This document shows positions 51,658 through 59,930 of a stretch of DNA of 64,000 nucleotides, piece by piece. The stretch's first letter is position 1. Every line of letters begins with the position of its first letter. This DNA is from Streptomyces sp. CB01249. GTDB taxonomy: Bacteria; Actinomycetota; Actinomycetes; Streptomycetales; Streptomycetaceae. The position numbers were made by a program, and so were the translations under genes. Below the pieces are notes generated by a model. It had not been told where the DNA came from and searched no databases. It was given only the letters and a program-made list of their open reading frames with translations. The stretch is from NCBI RefSeq assembly GCF_001905735.1, contig NZ_LISW01000008.1:301545-365544 (forward strand). The letters are read 5' to 3'.

Positions 51658-51716
51658 ACCGCCCACGGCCCGCCCGTCCGGCCGCTCCGGCCTTCCGATC
51701 GCCCCAAGGATCATTG

Positions 51717-52796
51717 ATGCCTCGCCCCACCGTGCACAGCAAACCGTTCGGCGCCCACGGGCCCACGGACGTCGACATCTGGACGCTCGACTCCGGCACC
51801 GGAGTCCGGGCCGAGATCCTCACCTACGGCGGCATCCTGCACCGGCTCACCGTGCCCGACACCGCCGGCACCCCAGCCTCGGTCGTCCGCTCGCTGCCCG
51901 CCCTGGACCACTACACGGGCAAGAACCCGTTCTTCGGCGCCCTCGTCGGCCGCTACGCCAACCGCATCGCGCACGGCAGGTTCACCCTCGACGGCACGGA
52001 GCACCAGGTCCCCGCCACCGACCGGGGCCACGCCCTGCACGGCGGGCCCGACGGCTTCCACACCCGGATCTGGCGGGCCGAGGCCGCCACCACGGACGAG
52101 GCGGCCGTCCTGCGGCTCACGCTGCACAGCCCCGACGGCGACATGGGCTTCCCCGGCGCGCTGGACGTGACCGTGACGTACACCCTCGACGCGGCCGGCA
52201 CCCTCGCGCTCGACTACGAGGCCACCACCGACCGCGCCACCGTCGTCAACCTCACCAACCACGCCTACTTCGACCTGACCGCCCGGGGCGACATCCTCGG
52301 CCACACCCTCCAGGTGGACGCCGGGCACTACCTTCCCGTGGACGAGGAGGGCATCCCCGAGAGCCCCGCCGCACCCGTCGCCGGCACCCCGTTCGACCTG
52401 ACCGGGCCGCAGACCCTCGCGGACCGGATCGCCCTGCCCCACGAACAGCTGCGCCGGGCAGGCGGGTTCGATCACTGCTGGGTCCTCGACGGCGCCGGGT
52501 CACCGGCCGCTCCCCGCCGCGCCGCCCGCCTCACGGCACCCGGCGGCGCACGCGTCATGGAGGTGTGGACCACCGAACCGGGCATCCAGGTCTACACCGC
52601 CAACCAGCTGGACGGCACCCTCGCCGACCCCGACGGCGGCCACCACGAGCGCCACAGCGCCGTCTGCCTGGAGACCCAGCACCTCCCCGACTCGCCCAAC
52701 CGCCCCGACCAGCCGGCCACCGTGCTGCGCCCCGGCGAACACTTCCGCAGCCGCACCGAGTACCGCTTCCCGCACCTGGCGGCCCCCCAGGAGTGA
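51717..52796 (+). CDS. galM: Aldose 1-epimerase (mutarotase)
   Basis: A 359-residue galactose-mutarotase-fold enzyme that interconverts alpha and beta anomers of aldoses. Catalytic landmarks: RYANRIAHGRFTLDG (substrate Arg), HALHGGPDGFH, NLTNHAYFDL (catalytic His), GGFDHCWVL and CLETQHLPDSPN (catalytic Glu). No signal peptide, so it acts in the cytoplasm. ATG at 51717 follows AAGGA. Placed after the importer and its regulator, it probably converts the imported sugar to the anomer used by the next enzyme; furanose/pyranose equilibration is also conceivable. Confidence 0.9.
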   Translation: MPRPTVHSKPFGAHGPTDVDIWTLDSGTGVRAEILTYGGILHRLTVPDTAGTPASVVRSLPALDHYTGKNPFFGALVGRYANRIAHGRFTLDGTEHQVPATDRGHALHGGPDGFHTRIWRAEAATTDEAAVLRLTLHSPDGDMGFPGALDVTVTYTLDAAGTLALDYEATTDRATVVNLTNHAYFDLTARGDILGHTLQVDAGHYLPVDEEGIPESPAAPVAGTPFDLTGPQTLADRIALPHEQLRRAGGFDHCWVLDGAGSPAAPRRAARLTAPGGARVMEVWTTEPGIQVYTANQLDGTLADPDGGHHERHSAVCLETQHLPDSPNRPDQPATVLRPGEHFRSRTEYRFPHLAAPQE

Positions 52797-52807
52797 GGGG
52801 GGCGAAT

Positions 52808-52826
52808 TACGACGAGTCTCGTAGTA
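52808..52826. promoter_or_regulatory. Near-perfect palindrome upstream of the ArsR gene
   Basis: TACGACGAGTCTCGTAGTA: the half-sites TACGACGAG and CTCGTAGTA match at 8 of 9 positions around a central T, 39 bp upstream of the GTG. Probably the autoregulatory ArsR operator. Confidence 0.6.
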
Positions 52827-52864
52827 TGGGAGCCCCGGACGGAGCGACGATACGGAGAGCGACC

Positions 52865-53233
52865 GTGACCCCTGCCAGCACCACCGACCCGGCAGCGGGC
52901 GCGCGCACCCTGCCCCACCCGGCCCGTGAGGAGATCCGGCTCGAAGCGGTCCTGCACGCGCTCTCGGACCCGGTGCGGCTGTCCGTCGTACGCGAACTGG
53001 CCGCCGCCGAGGCCGAGCTCACCTGCTCCTGCTTCGACCTGCCGGTCACCAAGTCCACGACCACGCACCACTTCCGGGTGCTGCGGGAGAGCGGCATCGT
53101 CCAGCAGACCTACCGGGGCACGTCCAAGATGAACGGGCTGCGCCGGGACGACCTCGACGCGCTGTTCCCCGGGCTGCTCGACCGCATCCTCGAAGCGGCG
53201 GCCTGCCAGGCGGTGCGCCTCGGCGAGGGCTGA
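52865..53233 (+). CDS. ArsR-family winged-helix regulator
   Basis: A 122-residue repressor. The winged HTH is LHALSDPVRLSVVRELAAAE, LTCSCFDLPVTKSTTTHHFRVLRESGIV. It has a CSC pair at the N-terminal side of the recognition region, reminiscent of metal- or thiol-sensing Cys in ArsR proteins, but the classical CVC metal motif is not exact, so redox or electrophile sensing is equally possible. GTG at 52865 follows GGAGAG; the upstream ATG at 52826 overlaps the palindrome. Its operator half-site also occurs before the Old Yellow Enzyme gene 19 kb away. No metal-resistance gene is adjacent. Confidence 0.87.
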   Translation: MTPASTTDPAAGARTLPHPAREEIRLEAVLHALSDPVRLSVVRELAAAEAELTCSCFDLPVTKSTTTHHFRVLRESGIVQQTYRGTSKMNGLRRDDLDALFPGLLDRILEAAACQAVRLGEG

Positions 53234-53384
53234 GCGGCGGGCCGAAGGGCGGGCTCGCCACCGTACGGCCCGGGCGCATCACGGACCGTAATACTTCATT
53301 GACCGATCAGCCGCGACGGGACATGCTGTACCCCCGCCACGGACCGGTTCCGGCGACGCAGGGGATCGCCGGAGCCGGGACGTC

Positions 53385-53564
53385 TCAGAACGCCGGCCGC
53401 TCGCCGCCCCCGGTCGCCGCGGCCCACTCGACCAGCAGACGCTGGTACTGCTCCTCGTCCTCCGGGGACAGGTGACCGCCCGAACGCCGCCACAGGTCGC
53501 GAATGTCTTCATTCACCACTGCTGCGGGGCGTACGGAATCGGACGGGCACGGAGTCGGGGACAT
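53385..53564 (-). CDS. Small protein of unknown function (59 aa)
   Basis: A 59-residue acidic protein ending RDLWRRSGGHLSPEDEEQYQRLLVEWAAAT, probably two amphipathic helices. ATG at 53564 has GGAG 4 bp upstream; a shorter start, GTG at 53517, would give a 43-residue protein beginning NEDIRDLW. Codon usage is typical of the region. No family recognised. It is encoded next to a HAD phosphatase gene on the same strand, 70 bp downstream of that gene's end on the opposite side, so it is probably separately transcribed. Confidence 0.5.
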   Translation of the reverse strand: MSPTPCPSDSVRPAAVVNEDIRDLWRRSGGHLSPEDEEQYQRLLVEWAAATGGGERPAF

Positions 53565-53634
53565 GTTCTCCAGGCTAAGGCCACGATGTGACAATCCGAC
53601 CCATTGCGCGTCAGGGACATCTCTCACATGTGTC

Positions 53635-54336
53635 TCAGGCAACCTTCTCGGTCAGTCCGAGCTCCCGCAGACCGTCGGGCCGTTCATCCACCGGCAGGTG
53701 GCGTACGAAACGCACCTCGCAGCCCAGCGCCGCCGCCCCGCCGTCGGCCCGCCGGTCGTCGCCGACCATCACCACATCCGCGGGATCCTGTCCGAGAAGT
53801 GTGCACGCGGTGTGGAAGAGGCGTGCGTCCGGCTTCTGGATGCCGTGCTCGAAGGAGAGGACGTACGCGTCCACGTAGCGGTCCAGGCCGTGCGCGCGGA
53901 AGACGGGGCGCAGGTCCCAGCCGATGTTGCTGACGACCCCGATCCGGACCCCGGCCGCGCTCAGTCCCGCCAGCACCTCCGCCGCGTCCGGGTAGGGGAG
54001 CCAGGCGTCCGGGCGCAGATGCCGGTCGTACAGCGCGTCGTACAGACCGGGGTCGGGCAGGGCGACCTGGCGGGCCAGACCGGTGTACACCGCGCGGTGC
54101 AGCTCGGCGCTCTCGTCGCGGCGCGGCCAGTCGTCCGCCAGCTCCTCGGGCATCCGCTGGGGATTCGATCCCCCCGGCAGCGCGCCGAACGCCTCCAGCT
54201 CCGCCGCGTACCGCTCGAAGGCGGCCTCGTCCACGCGCACCCCCCGCTCGGCGAGGGTCGCGGCGAGCCAGGAACGGACCGGCTCGATCCGGAACAGCGT
54301 CCCGGAGAAGTCGAAGAGGGCACCCTTGATCGGCAT
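53635..54336 (-). CDS. HAD-superfamily hydrolase
   Basis: A 233-residue haloacid-dehalogenase-fold protein with helical cap. Motif I is LFDFSGTLFRIE (nucleophile Asp; the usual second Asp, the general acid, is Ser), motif II VSNIG, motif III Lys in GIQKPDARLF, motif IV VMVGDDRRADGGAAALG. The replaced second Asp may change the reaction, since phosphatases normally need it. ATG at 54336 follows GAGGATC. Substrate unknown. Confidence 0.85.
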   Translation of the reverse strand: MPIKGALFDFSGTLFRIEPVRSWLAATLAERGVRVDEAAFERYAAELEAFGALPGGSNPQRMPEELADDWPRRDESAELHRAVYTGLARQVALPDPGLYDALYDRHLRPDAWLPYPDAAEVLAGLSAAGVRIGVVSNIGWDLRPVFRAHGLDRYVDAYVLSFEHGIQKPDARLFHTACTLLGQDPADVVMVGDDRRADGGAAALGCEVRFVRHLPVDERPDGLRELGLTEKVA

Positions 54337-54408
54337 GGCACCGATCCTCGCCGACCCGGCGGGCCCCGGGCAAGGGCACCTGCCCGGTGGCCGCGGCGCC
54401 CTGCCTGG

Positions 54409-55101
54409 TCAGGGCCTCCGGCGGGCGGGCCCGGCGGGGCACCAGCGGTCGTAGCCCCGGATCGCGAAGGCGGTCAGCGCGGCCCCGAGGAGCCACCCGC
54501 CCAGCACGTCGGACGGCCAGTGCACGCCCAGGTACAGCCGGGTGAGCCCGACCCCGAGCACCGAGACGGCCGCCGCGCCCACCGCCGCGCGCCATGGCCC
54601 GCGCCCCGCGCCGGACCGGTGCAGCAGCCACAGCAGCAGCCCGCAACTCACCGTCGCCGTCATCGCGTGCCCCGAGGGATAGGCCGCGTAGTGGGCTGAG
54701 TCCACCGGGTCCGTCCACTGCGGCCGGTCCCGCCCCACGGCGGCCTTGACGCCCTGCTGGACGAGCGCCGAAAGCAGCGTCGTCCCCGCCACCCACACCG
54801 CGAGCGGCCGGGCCCCGCGCCACCACAGGGTCACCACGGCGACGGCGATCAGCGCGCGGAACGTCCACGGGTCCCACAGCCAGTCCGTCAGCAGCCGGTT
54901 GACATGGACGAGGCCGGGCTCGGTCACCGCCCGCCGGTGCAGCGCCTCGGCGATCCGCTCGTCCAGGTTCACGAGCGGCCGCCACCGGGCGACCACCAGC
55001 GCGGTCACCGCACCGCCGAGCACCGCGCAGACCGTGCCCGTCCGCGAGAGGCGCGAAACGGCACGGACCCGGCCGACGGGGGAGAGCAGCGGAATGTGCA
55101 T
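54409..55101 (-). CDS. PAP2-family membrane phosphatase
   Basis: A 230-residue integral membrane protein with about five or six helices. The three phosphatase signatures are visible: KAAVGRDRP, AAYPSGHAM (catalytic His) and TRLYLGVHWPSDVLGG (nucleophile His). Members dephosphorylate lipid phosphates such as phosphatidic acid or undecaprenyl pyrophosphate. A basic tail (GPARRRP) ends the protein. It is transcribed in the same direction as the HAD gene, 72 bp away. Confidence 0.9.
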   Translation of the reverse strand: MHIPLLSPVGRVRAVSRLSRTGTVCAVLGGAVTALVVARWRPLVNLDERIAEALHRRAVTEPGLVHVNRLLTDWLWDPWTFRALIAVAVVTLWWRGARPLAVWVAGTTLLSALVQQGVKAAVGRDRPQWTDPVDSAHYAAYPSGHAMTATVSCGLLLWLLHRSGAGRGPWRAAVGAAAVSVLGVGLTRLYLGVHWPSDVLGGWLLGAALTAFAIRGYDRWCPAGPARRRP

Positions 55102-55164
55102 GGCCCGATCCTCGCCGACGGGCGCGCCCTCCGGCCGTTTCAGCGCGCCCGAAGAACCCGTTCG

Positions 55165-56100
55165 CTACTTCAGCGCGCTGAGCCCCGGGACGAACGCCAC
55201 CAGCAGCGGGACCACGGGCACCAGGGCCGCCGCAGCGGTCAGCCGTAGCCGCCGTCCAGCCGTGAGCCTGCCCGCCGGGGCCAGCAGCCGGTTCACCCGC
55301 AGCGGCAGTTCCGCGTCCGCGGCCGAGGACGGGCCGAACACGCCTCGGTCCTCGTTGAGTTCGACCAGGGCGAGGGCGATCGTCAGCCGGCCGAAGCGCC
55401 GCGACGCCACATCGTCGGCGGCCAGTTCGACCAGCCGGTGCATCTCGTTGCGGAAGGCCGCGAACACCGGCACCTGCGGGAAGCCGGTCGCCAGCGCCTC
55501 CGAGCAGTTGAGCAACCAGTCGTGCCGGGCCTGCGCGTGGCCCTGCTCATGGGCCAGGACCGCGTCGAGCTGGCGTCCCTTCAGCCGCCCCAGCGCGGCC
55601 GTGGTGATGACGAGTTGGGGCGCGGACCCCGGCAGCCACCAGGCGTCGGGCCGCTCGCCCTCCAGCACGACCAGCCGCCCGGACCCCGGCTCCTCGCCGG
55701 GCATCAGCGGGGCGCGCACCAGGAGTTCGGTCCGCCGCTGCCTGCGCCGCAGCTGCGCGCGGTGGATCTCCCGGGCCAGCATGGCGACCGTCCACACCCC
55801 GCCGAGGGCCAGCAGCACCGCCATCACGGCCGACCACGCCCCGTGGCCCGCGAGCGCGTACGCCTCCACGACGGCGTGCGGCGCGGGCGCGAAGACATGA
55901 CCCCGTACCGCCTGCCAGGCGGCCGCCGCGCTGAACGTCATGGAGAGGGCGAACGACAGCAGCACCGCGGCCACCACGCACTGCCACACCCACAGCGCCA
56001 CCACCGGCTCGCGCTCGGGCCACTCGGCCCGCGCCATCAGGCGCGGGGTCACGACGGCGGCCAGTGCACCGAGCAGCAGCAGCGCTAGGGAGACCCACAT
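55165..56100 (-). CDS. M56-family membrane metallopeptidase
   Basis: A 311-residue membrane protein with four or five helices flanking a cytoplasmic zinc domain: LDAVLAHEQGHAQARHDWL (HExxH) and NEMHRLVELAADDVASRR (third ligand Glu and the following Asp). This is the BlaR1/MecR1-type protease fold but without a penicillin-sensor domain. In many Streptomyces such genes accompany a BlaI-like repressor; none is next to this one. A DUF5134 membrane protein gene lies immediately upstream on the same strand. Confidence 0.88.
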   Translation of the reverse strand: MWVSLALLLLGALAAVVTPRLMARAEWPEREPVVALWVWQCVVAAVLLSFALSMTFSAAAAWQAVRGHVFAPAPHAVVEAYALAGHGAWSAVMAVLLALGGVWTVAMLAREIHRAQLRRRQRRTELLVRAPLMPGEEPGSGRLVVLEGERPDAWWLPGSAPQLVITTAALGRLKGRQLDAVLAHEQGHAQARHDWLLNCSEALATGFPQVPVFAAFRNEMHRLVELAADDVASRRFGRLTIALALVELNEDRGVFGPSSAADAELPLRVNRLLAPAGRLTAGRRLRLTAAAALVPVVPLLVAFVPGLSALK

Positions 56101-56186
56101 GGCGTCAGCCTATGAGGGCCGCGCCACACACGGATATGGCTCCGCGCGCCAAGTGACGCACACCACGAAAGGAGGCCCTTCCCGTC

Positions 56187-56765
56187 TCACAGGGTGAGCA
56201 GCATCGCGAACATGGCTATGCCCATGGTCAGCCGGCACGCCAGCGCCAGCTCCGGGCGCGCCCCCCAGCCCCCGGGCGTGGGCCCGCCGCCGGTGGCCGC
56301 CGCGGCCACCGGCACCAGCCGGGCGCCCGAGCGCAGCACGTACACCGCGTAGTAGACGAGGAGCAGCCCCGTGAGCAGGGGTATGCCGCCCGCCCCGGCC
56401 ATGCTGTGGGACCCCATCGCGTGCGAGCCGTGGCCGCCGCCGTGCCCGCCCGCCCCGGCCCGGGCCATCACCACGGCCATGTAGACCATCGCGGCGGAGC
56501 CGACCAGATGGTGCAGATGGTGTCCGCTGCGCCGGGAGAACCACAGCGCCCGCAGCGCGGCGACCCCGAAGAACACCGCGTACACGCCCCATCCCCAGGC
56601 GGGCGGGGCGACGGCGGCCGCCGGGATCGCCATCGCGGCCATGCCGAAGCCCATCAGCGCCTCGGCCCGCGCGGCTCTGCGCTCCTCGGCGCTCCCCGTA
56701 CGGGTGCGCAGCAGGCAGTACGAGCCCGTCACCGCGCACAACGCCATCAGCAGCCATCCGGACAT
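56187..56765 (-). CDS. DUF5134-family membrane protein
   Basis: A 192-residue protein with five or six hydrophobic helices and a His/Gly-rich loop in the middle (GAGGHGGGHGSHAMGSHSMAG) that could bind metal. The family is actinobacterial and of unknown function. ATG at 56765 starts at the first helix (SGWLLMALCAVTGSYCLL); the frame is open further upstream but without coding character. The stop is 86 bp before the M56 peptidase start. Confidence 0.75.
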   Translation of the reverse strand: MSGWLLMALCAVTGSYCLLRTRTGSAEERRAARAEALMGFGMAAMAIPAAAVAPPAWGWGVYAVFFGVAALRALWFSRRSGHHLHHLVGSAAMVYMAVVMARAGAGGHGGGHGSHAMGSHSMAGAGGIPLLTGLLLVYYAVYVLRSGARLVPVAAAATGGGPTPGGWGARPELALACRLTMGIAMFAMLLTL

Positions 56766-57012
56766 CGCCGGTCCGTGCACAGCGGCCCTCCCCCCCGGGC
56801 GAACGACATCGCCGTCGCCCAGAAGATGCCCGGGGCCGGACACCCGTACGCGGCGCACGGAGGTACTGGGGGAGCGCGCGACGGGAGTGTTTCCGTGATG
56901 CGCCCGGTGTGCGCCCCCGCGCGCCCCGTGAGGGCCGCCGGGAGCCCCGGCGCCGCCCTCGGAGTTACGCTGCTCCGGCACCGCCCCCGCACAGAATCCG
57001 GAGACACCCGCC

Positions 57013-57567
57013 ATGGACACCGCCCCGCCCCGGGACATGGGAGAGCTGACGTTCCGCGACGCCACCGAAGCGGACATCCCCGCGCTCGTCGAGCTGATCG
57101 AGTCGGCGTACCGGGGCGACAGCAGCCGCACCGGTTGGACCACCGAGGCGGACATCCTCCAGGGGCAGCGCACCGACCCGCAGGGCGTGCGCGCGGTGGT
57201 CGAGAGCCCGGGCAGCCGGCTGCTCGTGGTGGAGCGCGACGGCGCGCCCGTCGCCTGCTGCCAGCTGGAGCACCGCGGCGAGGCCGCGTACTTCGGCATG
57301 TTCGCGGTCCGCCCCGCGCTCCAGGGCGCCGGCCTCGGCAAGGTGATCATCGCCGCGGCCGAGCGCACCGTCCGGGAGAGCTGGGGCGTGCGGGAGATGC
57401 ACATGACCGTGATCTCCGTCCGCGAGGAGCTCATCGCCTGGTACGAGCGCCGGGGCTACCGCCGCACGGGCAAGCTGTCCCCGTTCCCGTACGGCGACGA
57501 GCGCTTCGGCATCCCCCAGCGCGATGACCTGGCCTTCGAGCTGCTGGTCAAGGAGCTGGACGGCTGA
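57013..57567 (+). CDS. GNAT-family N-acetyltransferase
   Basis: A 184-residue acetyltransferase. The acetyl-CoA loop is FAVRPALQGAGLGKVIIAAAE (Q/RxxGxG/A), preceded by ACCQLEHRGEAAYFGM and followed by the terminal strand LIAWYERRGYRRTGK. ATG at 57013 follows GGAG. Its stop is 3 bp from the stop of the convergent glycerophosphodiesterase gene. Acceptor substrate unknown. Confidence 0.9.
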   Translation: MDTAPPRDMGELTFRDATEADIPALVELIESAYRGDSSRTGWTTEADILQGQRTDPQGVRAVVESPGSRLLVVERDGAPVACCQLEHRGEAAYFGMFAVRPALQGAGLGKVIIAAAERTVRESWGVREMHMTVISVREELIAWYERRGYRRTGKLSPFPYGDERFGIPQRDDLAFELLVKELDG

Positions 57568-57570
57568 CCG

Positions 57571-58254
57571 CTACGCGGGGGCGCCGCCCCCGCGCTGGAT
57601 GTCGGGGTGGTCGGTGGTCACGCCGTCGAGCCCCAGTCCCTGGGCCAGCCGCAGCTGCTGCTGGGTGTTGACCGTCCAGCCGAAGACGGTCATCCCCTCG
57701 GCGTGGGCCTTCTCGACCAGTTCCCGCGTGATACGCCGGATGTTCAGGATGAGCCGGGTCGCGCCCACCGCCTTCGCGCGGTCCAGCAGGTCCCCGCCCC
57801 AGCGGCTGGCCACCAGCGCCGTCCGCACGCCGGGGACCAGCTGCGCGATCTCGGCGATCGCCTCGTCGTGGAACGAGATCACCTCGACGCGCTCCACCAG
57901 CTCGCGCTCGTGCATGACCCGGGCCAGCGTGCGCGCCGCGGCCACGTCCTTGATCTCCGCCTGGAGCGGGGACCGCACGGCGTCCAGGACCTCCTCGAAG
58001 ACGGGCACCCGCTCGCCCAGGCCCGCGTCGAGCGCGCGCAGCTCGGCGAGCGTCTTCTCCGCGATCGGCCCCTCGCCGTCGGTCGTCCGGTCCACCTCCG
58101 CGTCGTGCATGACGGCCAGCGCGCCGTCCTTGCTCAGATGCAGGTCCAGCTCGATGAGGTCCACGCCCTCCTTCTCGGCGCGGACGAACGAGCGCAGCGT
58201 GTTCTCCGGCTCGAAGCCCGGCGCTCCGCGATGACCGATCGTGAGAATGGACAA
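57571..58254 (-). CDS. Glycerophosphodiester phosphodiesterase
   Basis: A 227-residue enzyme of the GDPD family, which hydrolyses glycerophosphodiesters to glycerol-3-phosphate and alcohol. Catalytic set: TIGHRGAPGFEPENT (His, Arg, Glu), ELDLHLSKDG (metal-binding Glu and Asp) and VMHD (second His). No signal peptide. The start is taken as TTG at 58254, which begins three codons before ILTIGHRG; no ATG or GTG is near in frame. Confidence 0.88.
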   Translation of the reverse strand: MSILTIGHRGAPGFEPENTLRSFVRAEKEGVDLIELDLHLSKDGALAVMHDAEVDRTTDGEGPIAEKTLAELRALDAGLGERVPVFEEVLDAVRSPLQAEIKDVAAARTLARVMHERELVERVEVISFHDEAIAEIAQLVPGVRTALVASRWGGDLLDRAKAVGATRLILNIRRITRELVEKAHAEGMTVFGWTVNTQQQLRLAQGLGLDGVTTDHPDIQRGGGAPA

Positions 58255-58441
58255 GGCCCGCTCGCTTCCGTCGACGCTCTCTTTCCCCGGCAGCCTAGTG
58301 GCCCCGGAACGCCGTGCGGGGAAGGGGCGGACCCCGCTGCGCAGCGCCGCGCGAAACCCCCGAAGAAGCCGCGACAGCGGCGTACCACAGGAAAAATGAC
58401 GGTGACCATGGGGGTCAGCAGGATAATTTCCACAATCCCAC

Positions 58442-58471
58442 TTGTCCCGGGGACTCGCACGCGGATACGGT
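58442..58471 (+). promoter_or_regulatory. Candidate promoter of the DUF6421 operon
   Basis: TTGTCC (58442-58447), 18-bp spacer, TACGGT (58466-58471), 35 bp before the ATG with GGAGGAAG between. Confidence 0.4.
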
Positions 58472-58506
58472 GGACAGACGCGAGGTTCTCCCGTGGAGGA
58501 AGTGTG

Positions 58507-59904
58507 ATGACGGAAATTCTTGTGCACGGCGCCGCATCCGGCGACATAGCTGCCGCCCCACGGGTGATCGAGCACCCGGCCTGGCCCGCGCTCAAGAACG
58601 CCGTGGAGGAGATCCGTCCCTGGCAGTCGAAGGACGGTTCCATCGACTTCGACGCCGAGGGCGCGCCCGCCCCGGCGCTCGCCGAGGCCGCCGTGGAGCG
58701 GGTCATCGGCGCCGTCGAGGAGCTCTCCCCGCTGCTGCCGCACGACGCCGCGTACCACCGCGCCCTCGTGAAGGACCTGCGCAGCTGGGTGGGCGGCGGT
58801 TTCGACGTCCCCGACTTCCTGGACTCCCTGCTGGCCTTCCAGCCGGCCAAGGGGCGCGCCGACGGCCTCCAGCACCTGGTCGTCTTCGCCATGTACACCC
58901 AGAACGGCAACCCGGACCGCAATCTCGAAGCGGTCGTGCTGCGGATGGTCTGGCCCGACTGGCTCGCCGAGCTGGAGGCCAGCCGCTACGACAACCCGCT
59001 GTTCTGCGGCATCACCTTCGAGGACTTCACCTCCGGCTACGACACCAACTCCGCGGTGCTCTTCCCGGAGACCATCGCCGTCCGCGAGGCCCCCGAGCGC
59101 TTCAGCTGGGGCGGCATCTTCTGCGACCGCGAGGCCGCCCGCTTCCGCCGCGTCACCGAGGCGGCCGTCGACCTCCTCGGCGTCGAGCTGCCCGACGACA
59201 TCCGCGCGATGATCAGCGACCAGCAGCGCTGCGAGCAGGCGTTCGTGCTCTGGGACATGGTCCACGACCGCACCCACAGCCACGGCGACCTGCCGTTCGA
59301 CCCCTTCATGATCAAGCAGCGCCAGCCGTTCTGGATGTACGGCCTGGAGGAGCTGCGCTGCGACCTCACCGCCTTCAAGGAGGCCGTGAAGCTGGAGGCC
59401 GAGGGCAATCCGCACGGCCGCGACGTGCAGTACGCGGTGCTCTTCGACCGGATGTTCCGCTTCCCGGTCACCGGCGAGCGCGTCCGCAACTACGACGGCC
59501 TCGGCGGCCAGCTCCTCTTCGCGTACCTCCACAAGCACGACGTGGTCCGCTGGACCGACAACACGCTCCGGATCGACTGGGAACGCGCCCCGCAGGTCAC
59601 CAACCAGCTCTGCGCCGAGATCGAGAAGCTGTACCGGGACGGCATCGACCGCCCCAAGCTGGTCCACTGGTTCGCCGCGTACGACCTGGTCTCCACCTAC
59701 CTCGCGCCGCACCCCGGCTCCCGCTGGGCCAAGGGCCCCGACGCCCTGGACCTCTCCCAGCCGCCGCGGAAACTCGTGGACGACGTGCTTCCGGACGAGT
59801 TTCCCCTGAGCATGTTCTATGAGGCCCTCTCCAAGAAGCTGAAGAGCGTGATCGCCTCGGCCAAGGGCATCACCGGCTCGGACACGGGGAAGGCTGCCGC
59901 GTGA
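58507..59904 (+). CDS. DUF6421-family protein
   Basis: A 465-residue soluble protein of an actinobacterial family with no assigned function. Conserved-looking stretches are LQHLVVFAMYTQNGNPDRNLEAV, FVLWDMVHDRTHSHGDLPFDPF (HDRTHSHGD, possible metal ligands) and QPFWMYGLEELRCDL. ATG at 58507 follows GGAGGAAG. Its stop overlaps an in-frame GTG of the following SDR gene, and three genes run in the same direction: this one, an SDR and a threonine aldolase. They probably form one operon. Confidence 0.78.
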   Translation: MTEILVHGAASGDIAAAPRVIEHPAWPALKNAVEEIRPWQSKDGSIDFDAEGAPAPALAEAAVERVIGAVEELSPLLPHDAAYHRALVKDLRSWVGGGFDVPDFLDSLLAFQPAKGRADGLQHLVVFAMYTQNGNPDRNLEAVVLRMVWPDWLAELEASRYDNPLFCGITFEDFTSGYDTNSAVLFPETIAVREAPERFSWGGIFCDREAARFRRVTEAAVDLLGVELPDDIRAMISDQQRCEQAFVLWDMVHDRTHSHGDLPFDPFMIKQRQPFWMYGLEELRCDLTAFKEAVKLEAEGNPHGRDVQYAVLFDRMFRFPVTGERVRNYDGLGGQLLFAYLHKHDVVRWTDNTLRIDWERAPQVTNQLCAEIEKLYRDGIDRPKLVHWFAAYDLVSTYLAPHPGSRWAKGPDALDLSQPPRKLVDDVLPDEFPLSMFYEALSKKLKSVIASAKGITGSDTGKAAA

Positions 59905-59930
59905 GCACAGGTCCCAAGGAGGCGGAGGCC

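Noticed and set aside
53046..53282. Minus-strand open frame overlapping the ArsR gene
   Set aside because: Arg/Pro-rich shadow; the ArsR frame shows a clear winged helix and ribosome binding site.
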